Positions 1 through 11,591 of a stretch of DNA of 64,000 bases are shown here, piece after piece. The stretch covers positions 496,001-560,000 of the forward strand of contig PVNU02000949.1 in NCBI GenBank assembly GCA_003013855.2, in the 5' to 3' direction. A model generated the notes under the pieces. That model saw only the letters and a list, made by a program, of their open reading frames with translations, had not been told where the DNA came from and made no database searches. Each line of letters begins with the position of its first letter. The stretch's first letter is position 1. The position numbers and the translations under genes were made by a program. This DNA is from Liriodendron chinense (Eukaryota; Streptophyta; Magnoliopsida; Magnoliales; Magnoliaceae).

Positions 1-2
1 AG

Positions 3-1380
3 TGTAGACACCCCACCTTCGGCTACATTGTTGGTAGAGATAGCTGGAAGAATGGAGGACCATACCCCCAAACCCCAAGTCCAAACTCAGCCAAACTCAC
101 CCTTATAAGCCCCATTCCATACCCCAGTTCAAGCCTGAACCCAGTCAACCCAGTCCTAAACATCACCCTGAAAAACCCCCCATAAGAAAAGCCAGTCAAA
201 AAATTCTAAAAAAGTCAAAACTCACTGAGTCAACCCACTGAGTCAACCCGCTGAGTTAACCCGCTGAGTCAATTCATCGAGTCAAAACACCGAGTCAACC
301 CGTCGAGTCAACCCGCTGAGTCAAACCACCAAGTCGACCCGCTGAGTCAACTCACTGAGTCGACCCAGCGAGTCAAACAGCAGCCCCGAGGGAGCGACCG
401 TACCTCGCTGGAAATCGAGGAACGGCCGTACGGGCGGCCTATAGCAGGCCGTCCAAAAATAATTACGCAAAATGCCACTGCCCGCTACTATAAATACCCC
501 CCTCCCCTTCTCATTTCAGCATCCCTTCAAGTTCATCCAGCCCGAGTGCGGTCCGAGTCCTCCTTCCCCTTAGCCCATTTTCCCACCAAGGAGAGCCCGA
601 GTGAGGAGAGCCCGAGTGAGGAGAGCCCAGCCCTGGTCCAGCCCAGCCTGACCACTGGTCCAAGTCTCCCAAGCCATCCAAGTCTTGATCCAGCCACTCG
701 AAGCCAACCCTTGCGACACCTCCGTCCATCCAGCTACTTTTTTTTCAGCATCATCTCATTTGCATCTAGCATAAGTGCAACATTTACTTTTCTTCCAACC
801 CCCCTGCTTCACTGCAAGCACCTTGATTATTCAAGCACACTGCATATGTCTTAAATTAAGCACCTGTCAGTTCGAGCGTATGCTCTGGGCTTGCCCGTTG
901 TTGGAACCTGCCCATCAGAAACTCTTACTGTTCAGACCTGCATTCATGCTTCACTATAAAGCACCTTGATTATTCAAACACACTACATACGTCTTAAATT
1001 AAGCACCTGTCAGTTCGAGTGTATGCTCTGGGCTTGCCCGTTGTTGGAACCTGCCCATCAGAAACTCTTACTGTTCAGCCCCGCATTCATGCATCATGTC
1101 ATCTATGAGAATGTATAAGAATTAAAACAGACTTTCAAGTATTAGTTCGATTCTGTGAAGTAGAGACCGTACTTCGGTACGGGCAGTGTGTGGGGTGCTT
1201 AACCTCTTCCCACCCTGTAACCGTGATCCCTTACCTTGAATCTCTGGCCGCAGATCAAAATGAGTCATTTTAGAGGAAGGAATCTTCGGATCCCCTTCTC
1301 TAACGTTTCTACAGGGTCTAGAAGACTGTAGATTCGAAGTAACTGGCTAGTGGCGACTCTGGTCTTATATAAACTCATTT
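3..1380 (+). mobile_element. Ty3/gypsy (Tat-like) LTR remnant, copy A
   Basis: The block opens with TGTAGACACC, a plausible degenerate LTR start. It has a TATA-type box (TATAAATA, 489-496) and ends near 1,340-1,380 with the stretch 'ggctagtggcgactctgg'. The same order of landmarks recurs at 43,831-45,870: TGTTGACACC start, TATAAAT box, 'gtgaagtagaga', 'cccttacc', 'ggctagtggtgact'. That is why I call both LTRs of one family. The 'ggtggcgactc' ending is familiar from Tat/Ogre-type gypsy LTRs. Positions 220-375 are a run of loosely repeated 'gagtcaacccgct' units. The exact 3' boundary is uncertain and no internal coding region follows. Confidence 0.6.
804..1093. repeat. Two-copy tandem duplication, period 143 bp
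   Basis: The segment starting 'gcaccttgattattcaa' at 818 recurs at 961. About 143 bp repeats with few differences, including 'gtcttaaattaagcacctg' and 'gggcttgcccgttgttgg'. It lies inside LTR copy A, downstream of its TATA box, so it is probably part of the R/U5 or leader portion. Confidence 0.85.
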
Positions 1381-1554
1381 GACACATCCAGCTTAAACAC
1401 GACAACCAAACAAAGCCCTCGAGAACGAGGCAAGCCAGTGGCACAAACGACGATTTCGCACTCACGCATCCTCATATCCTTCTTTTTCCGAAAGGGGAAG
1501 GGACGAGAACGTCGTGTGGGGAGCGCGGAAATCGGCGAGGGTCCACACATAGAA

Positions 1555-2072
1555 TTTCCAAATGTACTGGAAGGATATGCCGATGCAAGTTGGATATCGA
1601 TAGCAGGTGACAACAAATCCACTACTGGATGAGTTTTTACCTTAAGAGGTGTAACTGTATCTTGGGAATCCAAGAAACAAACCTGCATAACTCACTCAAC
1701 TATGGAGTTTGAGTTCATAGCCCTTGCTGCAACAAGTAAAGAGGCTGAGTGGCTTAGAGATCTTCTTTTAGAAATTCTATTCTATGCGAAACCGATACCG
1801 GTTGTTTCGCTACATTGCGATAGTGAAGCTACATTAGAGAGCCTACAGCGGCACGTATAATGGAAAATCCAAACATATAAGCCTGAGACATAACTATGTA
1901 AGACAACTGATTCAAGATGAAATCATTGTAATTTCTTATGTAAAGTTAAGTAATAACTTAGCTAATCCTTTTACTAAACCTCTAACGAGAGAGGTAGTAA
2001 GGACAACATCCAGATGGATAGGGTTGAAACTCTTTTCAAAAGATTTCACCAGTGATGAAAACCCAACCTAAA
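1555..2072 (+). pseudogene. Ty1/copia RNase H domain, broken
   Basis: Reading the plus strand gives the end of a copia Pol protein. Visible pieces are a YADASW motif (the RNase H start), KSTTG, then SWESKKQTCITHSTMEFE, LHCDSEAT, LRHNYVRQLI and NNLANPFTKPLT. These match the order seen in copia RNase H. An in-frame TGA follows KSTTG (about 1,630), and a one-base shift near 1,845-1,860 moves the frame before a TAA. No reverse transcriptase or integrase is present upstream, so this is a 5'-truncated element. It is followed at about 2,600 by a purine tract and the 3' LTR. Confidence 0.8.
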
Positions 2073-2614
2073 GTTAGAAAATCTCTATATAAGGGTTCAA
2101 TGGGTAAAAATAAGTCACCGATACGTGATAAGTTTCAGCACTAAATTATAAATATATACCTCATTGAGGATTATAGTGCTGGCCGTTACAGATAGAGGGT
2201 TGAGTCTTAGAAACTCTTAATGCAGTCCAGTCTTAAGGACAAGTGTCTCAAAGTAACAGAGACACTGGAAGGACTTCACCTATATGAACGTAGAGGTGGT
2301 GCCGCCTCTCATGAGAATGAGATTTTTCTCGAGATTTTTCATGAAACAGGATAAGCAGAAGCCATTAAATGTGCTAAGCAAGAATTGTGGGAACTCAAAT
2401 AACACTTAGAAAGTATGTGTGTAGTATTTCTGATCCTGTTATTTAAAAATAACTGGTTCAAAGCTACGGCTACTCGTAATTTTGATAGGTCTTTAAAATA
2501 CTTATGCTGAGGAAGGATTCAAATCGAAAGATATCTTTCTTTGTGCATATAATCTTTTATACCCTGACAGATATTATTTTTTTTGTTTTAAATTATTTTA
2601 AACCAAGTGGGGGA

Positions 2615-3746
2615 TAGTTGAAATAGTTTGTTTTGAAAAGATTTTGAAAAAATTTGAAAATAAAGGTTTTTTGGTTTTGTCCCATATCGAATGGGAGAAA
2701 GAATTTTTTCCTCTTTATAAGTAGGGTGTTGTACACCTTACTTATTTATGGTGGAAGAGAGGGAGTATGGTGGCTTGCATGTTCTAGTGTGAAGCACTGG
2801 AACACCGTGCACGCGCACGCACATGGGCTAGGGCTCGGTCTCGGACTCGGACTCGGTCTCGTGCACAAGCACGGGCTTGGGCTCTGGCTCGGGCTCGGGG
2901 TAGGTGCGAGGGTGTGGGCAAGTGAGGCAGTGTGGCTGTAGAGGCGGTAGTGGCGCACTTGGCATTTCGCACGTGCGTAGATGGGTCGCAACCTCGCGGA
3001 CCGGAGCGAGACTGGTGCGAGTTGCGGTGCGACAGAGGCCAGGTAGTAGGTCAAGTGGCTAAGTTCGGAACAAAGGAGGTGTTGTGGGTGAGAGGTCTGA
3101 CAAAGAGACTTCTCTGTTTTTTATAGAGAGCTGCAGGGCTAATTAAATGGACCTGTGTAACTGCTCATGCGGAAACGGTCCAGACCATGCAGTAACAACT
3201 GCATGTGGCTAGCCCAACAGTCAGAAACGGCTAGCCATTAAGTATAAACAACCATCATATAGGTGTGTAACTCCCACATGCACAACAGTCAGAAACTATC
3301 AAAAAAGCTAGTTTCTTACAACAGCTAGAAAAACGGCTAGTGCCATTATGGCTCTGGACCAAAATTGCTAGCCACCCTTGCCTATATAAACCGGATAGGT
3401 CTGATTCATTCCAATACAACAACTGCAATCAGAACTACCTCTACTGAACCAGCACCCATCTGAGTCAAGAAGACCGCCATTCCTTTTCTCTCTTTCTTTT
3501 CTTCATCTGCCAGATAGTGTTACTAAGTTCCATAGTGGTTCATTAGTTTCTTGCTGAAAGTAGAACCACATAAGGCTCGTCGTATCCTAGAAGCAATCCA
3601 CTTGCAACCTATCAGCAAACTCAAAATAATTTGAGTAGGGGCGAATTACGCTTTAAGGACAACATGTTTTTCACGTGCTTCAGCCTGTCCTTATTTCTTG
3701 GTTTTTTCCAAATTAATTTATTTTTTGAGATCAGAAATTCTCAACA
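2615..3746 (+). mobile_element. Ty1/copia 3' LTR
   Basis: A polypurine tract (aagtggggga, about 2,605-2,614) is directly followed by TAGTTGAAAT, a likely mutated TGTTGAAAT start. The LTR would end at TTCTCAACA (3,746), giving short TGTTGA/TCAACA inverted ends and a length of about 1.13 kb. A TATA-like 'tttataagtaggg' lies at about 2,716. Positions 2,825-2,905 hold a GC-rich degenerate hexamer repeat of the 'gggctc' type. The element's coding remnant lies just upstream. Confidence 0.65.
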
Positions 3747-4853
3747 GCCAGACCATGGATTGTGGTACTCTTTTTCTGTATCCAATGAGAAAAGCACGTA
3801 CACTTATAAAGGGAAAGTGTGACAATAGGCCAGCCTGGCCTCGCCTTAGTCATTTGAGCCCTGGTCTGAGCCCAGACCTAGCCTCCTTAGTATGCAAAGG
3901 TTGGGGCTCCTCCATGATGTATGTGTTGTATCCACACCATCCAAGATTTCATAAGGATGGACGTGGATTTCCAGCTAAAGCCATTCACATTCCTTGCGCT
4001 AGCAAGTAATGTGGGGCCCATTGTGATATTTACAATTAATCAACACAGTCCATCTGTTTTTCCTGCTTATTTTAAGACAGGAAGCCAAAACTGATGCAGA
4101 TTCAAAACTCACAATAGTGGCAAAAGTGGGAATTGAAATGCCCACTGTTGAAACCTTCTTGGGTCAACCTTGATATTTATATGCCATCTAAACCGTTTAT
4201 AAAGTCATTTCTAAGAGGATGAACTGAAAAAACAAAAACTTAGCCTAACACTAAACTTCTGCAACCATTCGAATGTTTCAATGGTGGTCACTCAATCCCC
4301 ACTGTTGCCTCTTATCTTGTCCACTTAAGTTTTGGATCTGCTTCATTTTTTGTGTTATGTTATAAAACAAGTTGAGAAAACAGATGTATAGGGTGGATTG
4401 ATAAAAAAACATGGCGGGCCCTACTGAACTTCCCTTTCAAACCCTTTGCAAAAATTCATGTCTGATCATTTTAGAACTTGAGCTTAACAAGGAGGTAAAT
4501 CGAAGGCCCAACTAGACCCCACCACACAAATCAGTTGGGATTTAACTCTTAGGATTGAAAACTCAGGAGCCATTTGCAAATCCCCCGCAGCTACACCCCT
4601 ATATGTGGATCCGACCCTGACCCTTTTTTCCTAACCCTACATAGCTAGGGTTGGTCAGGCCAAGGCGATCCTTTGCTTAAAAATCCCCTAGTTTGGATAG
4701 ATGAAATGTGAGCTAGTCTCTATATACAGAGAGTAATGATCCCTTGCGTACTATAGCATAGGAAGGCTACATGCGCACCTAAATATCGGCCGTTGTACTT
4801 ATTTCTTCCAAGTGTTTTTTCGTCATTTCATCATTTCAAAAATAATATAGTAA
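3747..4853. repeat. Degenerate foldback copy (4,010-4,430) and unassigned flanks
   Basis: From 4,010 the sequence reads as the hairpin family: 'gtggggcccattgtgatat', 'cagtccatctgtttttcc', then the complementary order 'tttcaatggtggtcactca', 'ttttggatctgcttcat', ending 'ggcgggccctac' near 4,430. It is more diverged than other copies. A half copy lies at about 3,895-3,975. I see nothing identifiable in 3,747-3,890 or 4,440-4,853. Confidence 0.6.
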
Positions 4854-5773
4854 TAGGGTTGCACATTTGCCCGGTTAACCCACCCAACCTGCCTGACCTG
4901 CCCGACCCGACCAGACCCGACCCGATAGAAATCCGATCCGTCCCGACCCGGCTGAGAAAATGATCCGGTCCTGGGTGGATGCGGCTGGATCGTTTTTAAT
5001 TTAGGTATGGTTTAGGGTACATGTCAAACTCGCCCGACCTGACCCGCACGTCGACCCATGTATACCCGACCCGTTCCACCCGACTCGAACCGCCCCGTTT
5101 ATACTAGTTTATTGCTTTTAGAAATATCTATATGGCATTATCAATAGGTTGAATGGTTAATAAACATTAGGGTGGACGCTATAATCTTTTAATGGTGGGA
5201 GTTCAATGACCACTGATTTTTGTGGTGTGGTCTACCTAAAGCTTTTATCCGCTTCCTTTTGGGGACCATGTCCTATAATAATATGGAAATGTAGATGGGC
5301 GGCATGGATTTACAATATATACATTAAGGTGAGCCTCATGGTCAAGGTCTCACTCACATGGCTGGTTCCAGGTCTCACTGGCTCTCACCCAAGCTGCGCT
5401 CATCTCACACTCACAGGGAGCGGATTAGGTGACATCCAGGATCCACCAAGGTGGGTGGCCCCTGACTATGTGTCTTAAATCCACATTGTCCAACTATTTT
5501 GAAAGATCATTTTAGGATATGATACCAAAAATGAAGCTAACTTAAATCTTAGGTGGACCACACTATAGAAACATAGTCCTAACCCGACTCGACCCGACCC
5601 GACCCGGTTTAGCATATAGGGTAGGGTAGGGTTAGGGTTGACCGTTTTACAAGTCGGGTAAGGTTAGGGTTGGGTCAGCCCAACCCGATCACGGCCCGGA
5701 CCGAAACCCGGACCTTTAAATATATTTAGGTTCGGTCTAGGGTTGGGCCCAACCCGACTCGTGTGCAGGCCTA
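4854..5773. mobile_element. hAT-like non-autonomous element with (CCCGA)n interior
   Basis: The left end is TAGGGTTGCACA (4,854-4,865) and the right end, reverse-complemented, is TAGGCCTGCACA (5,762-5,773), an imperfect 12-bp terminal inverted repeat. The flanking 8-mers are TATAGTAA (4,846-4,853) and TATACTAA (5,774-5,781), a 7/8 match as expected for an old hAT target duplication. The arms are rich in 'acccgacccg' and 'cgggttgggc' runs, common in plant hAT miniature elements. The centre is interrupted by foldback material (5,150-5,575). Confidence 0.65.
5150..5575. repeat. Two foldback half-elements nested in the hAT-like element
   Basis: 5,150-5,340 matches the right half of the hairpin family ('aatggtgggagttcaatgac', 'tggtgtggtctacct', 'gggcggcatgg'). 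5,345-5,435 matches the arm type 'ggtctcactcacatggctgg' also seen at 47,335-47,880. 5,440-5,575 matches a left half ('ggtggacca', 'catagaaacatag'). The block separates the two hAT arms. Confidence 0.6.
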
Positions 5774-5799
5774 TATACTAACGCCTTTCTAGGTTGGGA

Positions 5800-6270
5800 A
5801 GCGGATTGGCGCATGGTGTACTACAGTGTGGGGCCATTGTGATGTATTTGTTTTGTATCCACGCCATCCATCCATTTTTCCACCTTAGTTTAGGGCATGG
5901 GCCCAAAAATGAAGTAGATCCAAAGCTTAATTGGACCAGACCAAAGGAAACAGTGGGGATAATAACCCCACCGTTGAAATCTTCCTAGGGTCCAGCATAA
6001 TATTTTTTTCATCCAACCTCTTAATAAGGTCATATAGACATGGATGAAGGGAAAACAAAAATATCTGTGATCCAAACCTTTTGTGATCCAAGAAGTTGTT
6101 GACGGTGGGCATTCAATTACCACGGTTTCTTGTGGTGTGGTCTGCTTTAGCTTTTCATTTGCGTCCTTTTTTGGTTCATGCTCTAAAATGAGTGGAGAAA
6201 ACTGATGGACGGCATGGATCAAATACATGCATCACGGTGGGCCGATAGTGCCTGACACCACGTTATAGGT
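5800..6270. mobile_element. Foldback (long-hairpin) element, near full length
   Basis: The left arm runs from 'agcggattggcgcatggtg' through 'gtatccacgccatccatcc' and 'accccaccgttgaaa'. The right arm is its approximate reverse complement, through 'gacggtgggcattcaatta', 'gtggtctgctttagc', 'gatggacggcatgg' and 'catcacggtgggcc'. No coding potential. The arms are about 180 bp each around a unique centre of about 100 bp. Confidence 0.75.
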
Positions 6271-7129
6271 CGGTTTGGTGTCTTCTAAAGCATAGTTGCA
6301 TATGCCCCCGGTCAAGGAAGTTCCTGTGGTTGGAACTTATGTGAGGCCCACAGAGAATCTGTCCATCCGTTTCTCAAGCTCACAATAGCACAAGAGTCCA
6401 AAAAATCAGACAGATCAAAAACTAAGGTGGGCCACACAACAGAAACTTTCATGGATTGAACAGTTACCATTGGACAGTACTGGATCAAAAACTGAGTTTT
6501 CTATCAAGCTGATTTTTATGAAGATCTTCACTTTATCCAGTTGAGTTACACTTGATCAACAAGTAAGGTGAAAGATAGACACCATAATGGCCTAACACAA
6601 AAACCTATGGCTAGCATCACATCCCCATTTTCCACGGGCACATGTTTCAGCAATCCCAAGTCTCCGAGACTTGAAGATCCTAATATTCCTAATCACCAAT
6701 CTTGGGATTATTTTTAATTTCAATTGAATGTGAATATTCTGTATCTCTCTTGTTAGTTTGAATGCCTGTACGTAGCTGATCCCAGTTAGCTACTCAGCTT
6801 AATTGGGATGATATTCGAGACCATGTTAACTTATGGATATTCTTGTATGCCGAACTTGCTGACTTCATCTGAAAACATGTCCGTAGGCACTTTGTTATAT
6901 AGCTTCAATAGGAATGATCACTCATCTTTCAAACAATTCTCCATAGGAACATATTACAAGGTAATTACAATTAGATATTTTTCATGCTTCCATAAATAGC
7001 CCAGATTTGACTTGCCCGCGGAGAGATTGATTCAGATATGCTCTAAGGAGTCCAAGAGCATGCAATTTAAGTTACACGGAAAGATAGTATTTTGGATTAA
7101 AATTAAAGAATGGCCAGTATTATATTTGG
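6271..7129. other. Non-coding stretch with a diverged foldback-like segment
   Basis: 6,335-6,610 has fragments resembling the foldback family ('gtgaggcccacagag', 'ctgtccatccgtttctc', 'aaggtgggccacacaac') but too diverged to bound. From 6,650 to 7,129 I see no gene, repeat or domain that I recognise. Confidence 0.4.
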
Positions 7130-7440
7130 GTTTCTTTTCCTTGATACCTCTGTACATAAATTATACTTTTAAAAGTAACTGGACCCAACCCAGACTCTAT
7201 TGGACTTTATGGATCTAGATCCAGATCCTATTTGAACCTGCCTAGACCCAATTTTAAACCAACTCCATGAGGTGAGACCCAAACCCAACTGGTTTGTAAT
7301 GGGCCCAGAAAATGGGATCCTGACCCATTAAGAGCGGATTGGTTCGACCAGGGGAATACAAAGTAATTTGATCCTATGGCATCTTATGAAACTTGACATG
7401 CATACACCCCAAAATTGCATTATGGTGCTTTATATGCAGG
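7130..7440. repeat. F-box 3' flank repeat, unit 1
   Basis: The stretch 'aactggacccaaccc ... tggatctagatccagatcc ... ccaactccatgaggtgaga ... cccattaaga' recurs at about 15,080-15,330 and 24,950-25,210, each time a few hundred bases downstream of an F-box/FBD last exon. It marks the extent of the duplicated unit beyond the coding sequence. Confidence 0.8.
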
Positions 7441-7688
7441 CATTCGGATATATGACCATTTGGAAACTGCATATCTACATCGCCCAAGTCCCACTTCTAA
7501 AATCAGATTGACTGACTATCCTAACCTCTGATTGTGGGCATAACTACAAAGCTAAAGGATAATAACAATACAAAGCACGAGTAAAAATATTGTGAGTTCC
7601 CTTGATTAGGCAACCATTCCACATTTTAGATAATATATTCAAAAAGTCGTCGAAACCAAGTACATAAAAGAGTTATAGTGTTTTGTTT

Positions 7689-9895
7689 CTACATGAATAG
7701 TAATTGTGCATGAGAAGAGGCCTTTGGTAGTTGTTCCAATTCCCGACGAATTCCCAATAATACCTCCGCTGCCTTGTCATGTAATATAACAGCCATAGGT
7801 AATTGAATAGTCCTTTTCTCTAACACCATTGCATTTTTCAGAAAAAATTTCACCACCTTCATTTCAGTTTCCCATGTCTTGAGAACATATTTGTGCGGTT
7901 CATCACTCAACCTATAAGAAATGTGGCTGTGTTATGTTGATAGTCTTGAGATGATGTGACAAACAAAGGAAATATGATTCTTGTTTCTCCCAGTATTCCT
8001 TTTCGTTGGAAGAGTGACCACTCTTAAATATTTCTTTGCCCTGAAAAATCTAGTGCATTAACTTGCTAGAATCAACAAAATACTTTTATTTATTTAATTA
8101 TATATAAACTCAACTGAGGTAGACAAAAGAAATGAAAAGGAAATTTAAGGTTGCGTTTGGATACACCAGTGAATTGAATTACAAACATTCAACTTAATCA
8201 AGAGATAATAACAAAAGCTATCTATGTTTCCTAATATTGGTAACAAGTATTAAATAACAACAACTCGAGTTTGAATATATTGGAGCATTTTATTCAAAAG
8301 GGCACTTCTCACTCTTTGAGTACTTGAAGGACAAGAGAAAACAAAGGTCCAAATGAGATTCCTAATGCATCAAAAATATCTACACAATAAGATCCTAGAC
8401 TTTAAATATTAGGCCATGATTGGCTGATTGCAGACCTTTATAGTTTCTTTGGTATCAAAAACTTTTCCCCCCACAAATTTAAGGGATGGTATCTGTCTAA
8501 TTTAAAAATGGCCCATGCCCAGTTCAAATCATTTAGACAGTTTAGATAACTGACCTGGCCCACCTCTATGATGTGAAAACCTGAGAAATTGTGCATATTC
8601 TTGAATTGAGAACTGTATAATACTTCAATACATGGATCACAGTTTGGTGGTACTCACGTATTTATGCTCTGGATAACACATATCTATAGTGAGATTCTCG
8701 AGTCGAGGTGACCTCCTCAGGAGACTAGCTATCCCATGAAGCAGCCACCTTCCACATCTTTTCCGTGTTCCAAATCCCGTCTCTAGTTTCAGATGTTTGA
8801 GCTTATGAAAGTAGGTTGAAAAATTCCATAACTCCATTACCGACGCCACCTTCTCAAAACAGAAAAAGAAGAAAATAAATAAATATTAAAATTCGGTTTC
8901 TCGAGGTAAATAATTCATAAAATAACATGTTATGATTTAAAAGAAAGAGCCACAAATGGATACTTGAACACATGAACTGCCCAGAGAACTTCCCTGTCCG
9001 CGATATCTCTGAAAATCTGAAATGAAATGTAGTCATGATCTCCAAGACACCATCTTTTCCACAAACGAGAACCCAATTCAAGATGAAGGAAGACTTCTTT
9101 AGCAGATGATGAGATTTTGAATATGTCATCAGAGCTGTGTATGAAATCATGAAATTTCAAGGAAAGAATGTTCATGGCATGAATTTCGAACCCACGGTCG
9201 AGGGAACAATAGCGTACGCTCAAGTGATGAAGACGAAGACATGAATTAGGAATACGAAGACATCTTAGACTGGAGCACTCACCTAAGCTCAAATTTTCAA
9301 GTAGTGGACACGACTAGAAGCTCATGAAACGGGCTTTCAGTTTAATATCGCGTAGAGATAAGTTCCTGAGAAAGCTGAAACTCTTCAAACGGTGCAGTTC
9401 CATTTTGAACCCATCCAACTTCAAAGACGTCAATGACTTGTGTTCATAGAATGAATGAGGCAGTTTGTATCCATTCAAATTACAATCTTCCATCAAGCAA
9501 AGATTGAGTTCTTGAACTTTCTTTTTTTATTGCAAACTCAATCCAGAATTGATAGTAGACCCATTCATTCTTTTGCATAACAACATGCATCGAAATCTCC
9601 AAATATGTGAGCCCTCGGGAAGATCCATTGATTGATTGACAAAATCAATGTATTTGCATAAATTTTCATCCGGATAATAAATTTTGAAGTCGAGATCAAG
9701 AGCATGGGCCCGAGCATTGAGCCACAAGGCTTTCCATCTTCTTGTTAAGGTGGACATCGTTAATGCAGATTCGAATGGTAAGAAAGATAGGATGTGGAGA
9801 AGAAGGGATTCTGGTAGATCACTAAGACGATCTTCTTCTTCTTCTTTGATTTTCTTCATCTTCTTGTTAGGCTGTGAATTGCTGTTGATTTCCAT
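7689..9895 (-). pseudogene. F-box/LRR/FBD protein, copy 1 (broken)
   Basis: Comparison with the intact copy at 15,554-20,406 gives exon 1 9,895-8,964 (donor GTATCC), exon 2 8,852-8,658 (donor GTGAGT) and exon 3 8,040-7,689. The N terminus has a clear F-box (EEDRLSDLPESLLLHILSFL), followed by LRR-type repeats and a C-terminal FBD region (LKNAMVLEKRTIQ). Such proteins are normally SCF ubiquitin-ligase substrate adaptors. Breaks: a one-base loss before 9,545 and a one-base gain in an A7 tract near 9,530 bracket a TAA; a 4-base loss near 9,325 shifts the frame and ends it at 9,314; a one-base gain in exon 3 near 7,935 gives a TAG. Splice sites are preserved, so decay followed duplication as genomic DNA. 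Confidence 0.88.
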
Positions 9896-10079
9896 TGTTC
9901 AAAGCCAGAGAGAGAGAGATAATCGTCAAAATCCGAATCCGTGGGAGGCGCACTATAAGCTACGAGTAGTGGATTTTTATAATCTGCGCATGCAGCAGGA
10001 TCTGGGGAAGCAGCCGTAAGAGAGAGACTACAATTCACGTAGTTACCTATTATGGCGAGCGGATTGCGAGGCGCTCCTC

Positions 10080-10385
10080 CCACCACCGACCTCCCTAGTT
10101 GTATGATTATGTAGGGCCGATCGTGATGTTTGTAGTTTATCCACACCGTCCATTCATTTTTCCAGTTCATTTTGTGATATGAAACTAAAATTGAGGCATA
10201 TCCAACGTTCAATTGGACCACACCACATTTAAATGTTTCCTATGGTATGGTCTATTAATTGATCTTTGAATATGCTTCAATGTTGGACTCGTCCCCTAAA
10301 GTTAGCAGGAAAATCGGATGGACGGTGTAGATGAAACACATATATCACCATGAGCACCACAGAGTCCTACCACCACGGATGCAGG
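10080..10385. mobile_element. Foldback element, short form
   Basis: It runs from 'gtagggccgatcgtgatgt' to 'tatatcaccatgagcacca' with both arms close together: 'ccacaccgtccattcattt' against 'gatggacggtgtagatg'. The central module seen in longer copies is missing, giving a hairpin of about 270-300 bp. It lies just upstream of F-box copy 1. Confidence 0.65.
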
Positions 10386-10439
10386 GTCAGCTGCAATCCG
10401 TGTCCAAGAGGGAGAGGGAAAGGGAGAAAGTGGTGCGAG

Positions 10440-10935
10440 CGGACTGGCTATGTTAAGGCCCCGGTCTCACCCTTGACTGTGAGTACCTGACCATGGGGCC
10501 ATCTTGGTATATTTATTGTTTATCCACGCCGTCCATCCGTTTCTCCAGCTCATTGTAGAAAATGAGGCAAAACATAGAGCAGATCCAATTCTCAGGTGGA
10601 CCACTTTACAGGAAACAACGGTGTTTAGCCATTGAGAACTTCTTATGGGCAACGAAAGGTTTTGATCATGCTGATATTTATTATTTTACCTTCATCAACT
10701 CCTTTGTGACCTTATGGATAGGTTGGATGGAAAATAAACATTAGGTAGGCCCTGGGAAGTTTTTAATGGTAGGCATTCAATTACCATATTGTTTCCTATA
10801 GTGTGGTCCACCTTAGATTTGGATTTGCTTCAGATTTACTTTCATGCCTTAAAATTAGCTAGGAAAATGGATGTACGGCGTGGATATGCAATGCATCTAT
10901 CAAAGTGGGCTCCATTGGCCACCGTGTTGGGTGAG
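10440..10935. mobile_element. Foldback element, near full length
   Basis: Left arm: 'gcgagcggactggcta', 'tttatccacgccgtccatc', 'caattctcaggtggaccac'. Right arm: 'aatggtaggcattcaatta', 'gtgtggtccaccttagatt', 'ggatgtacggcgtgg', 'tcaaagtgggctcc'. Plus-strand open reading at 10,789-11,181 crosses this element and is not a gene. Confidence 0.7.
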
Positions 10936-11065
10936 GCCGGGCTACACGCAATAGGAGCCCAGAGAAGTTTCCGTTTTGGACTCGGATTCGGACACCGATT
11001 CCCTGCGAAGCAGGAAGTTTCTGCGCTTATATTTTTTTTCAGAAATACACCCTGTCCATCGGAAG

Positions 11066-11591
11066 CGGATTGGCTAGTGACCCCAACACCAGCTAGGGGG
11101 CTGGTGTCAGAGCTCTGTGGGCCCCACCATGATGTATGTGTTTTATCCACGCCGTCCATCCATTTTTCCACCACATTTTAGGGCATGGGCTAAAACATGA
11201 CACATATCCAAATCTCAGGTGGACCACACAACAGAGAACAGTGTTGATTGAACTTCCACCATTAAAAACTTCCCAGGGCCCACTGTGATGTTTATTTGCC
11301 ATCCAACTTGTTGATAAGGTCACACAGACCTGGATGAAGTGGAAAGACAAATATCAGCTTGATCCAAAACTCCTATGGCCTCCAAGAAGTTTTCAACGGT
11401 GGACGTTCAATTCTCATTGTTTCCTGTGGTGTGGTCCACCTGAGATTTGGATCTGCCTCATTTTTGGGCCCATGACCTAAAATGAGGTGAAAAAATGGAT
11501 GGACAGCGTGGATAAAACACATACATCATGGTGGGGTCCACACAGCTTTGACACTAGCCCCTGGCTGGTGCTGGGGTCACTAGCCAATCCG
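11066..11591. mobile_element. Foldback element, best-preserved reference copy
   Basis: The left end CGGATTGGCTAGTGACCCC (from 11,066) and the reverse complement of the right end (to 11,591) agree almost base for base through 'caccag', 'gtgtggg(g/a)ccccaccatg', 'gtgttttatccacg' and 'aatctcaggtggaccacac'. This gives arms of at least 180 bp in an element of about 526 bp. The arm length resembles long-TIR MULE-type or foldback elements, but I could not find a convincing target duplication, so the superfamily is open. No coding sequence. Confidence 0.8.

Noticed and set aside
220..375. Repeated 'gagtcaacccgct' units considered as a CRISPR-like or regulatory array
   Set aside because: Units are irregular without unique spacers, in a plant LTR, and similar phrases occur in LTR copy B.
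2746..3054. Overlapping open frames rich in Gly/Leu, Ser/Pro and Ala/Arg
   Set aside because: They translate the GC-rich hexamer repeat of the copia LTR in several frames; no gene signal.
10789..11181. 130-residue plus-strand open frame
   Set aside because: It spans two foldback elements, whose arms give open frames by chance.
11066..11591. Assigning the foldback family firmly to Mutator or PIF/Harbinger
   Set aside because: The arms fit long-TIR elements, but I found neither a convincing 9-bp or 3-bp target duplication nor an encoded transposase.
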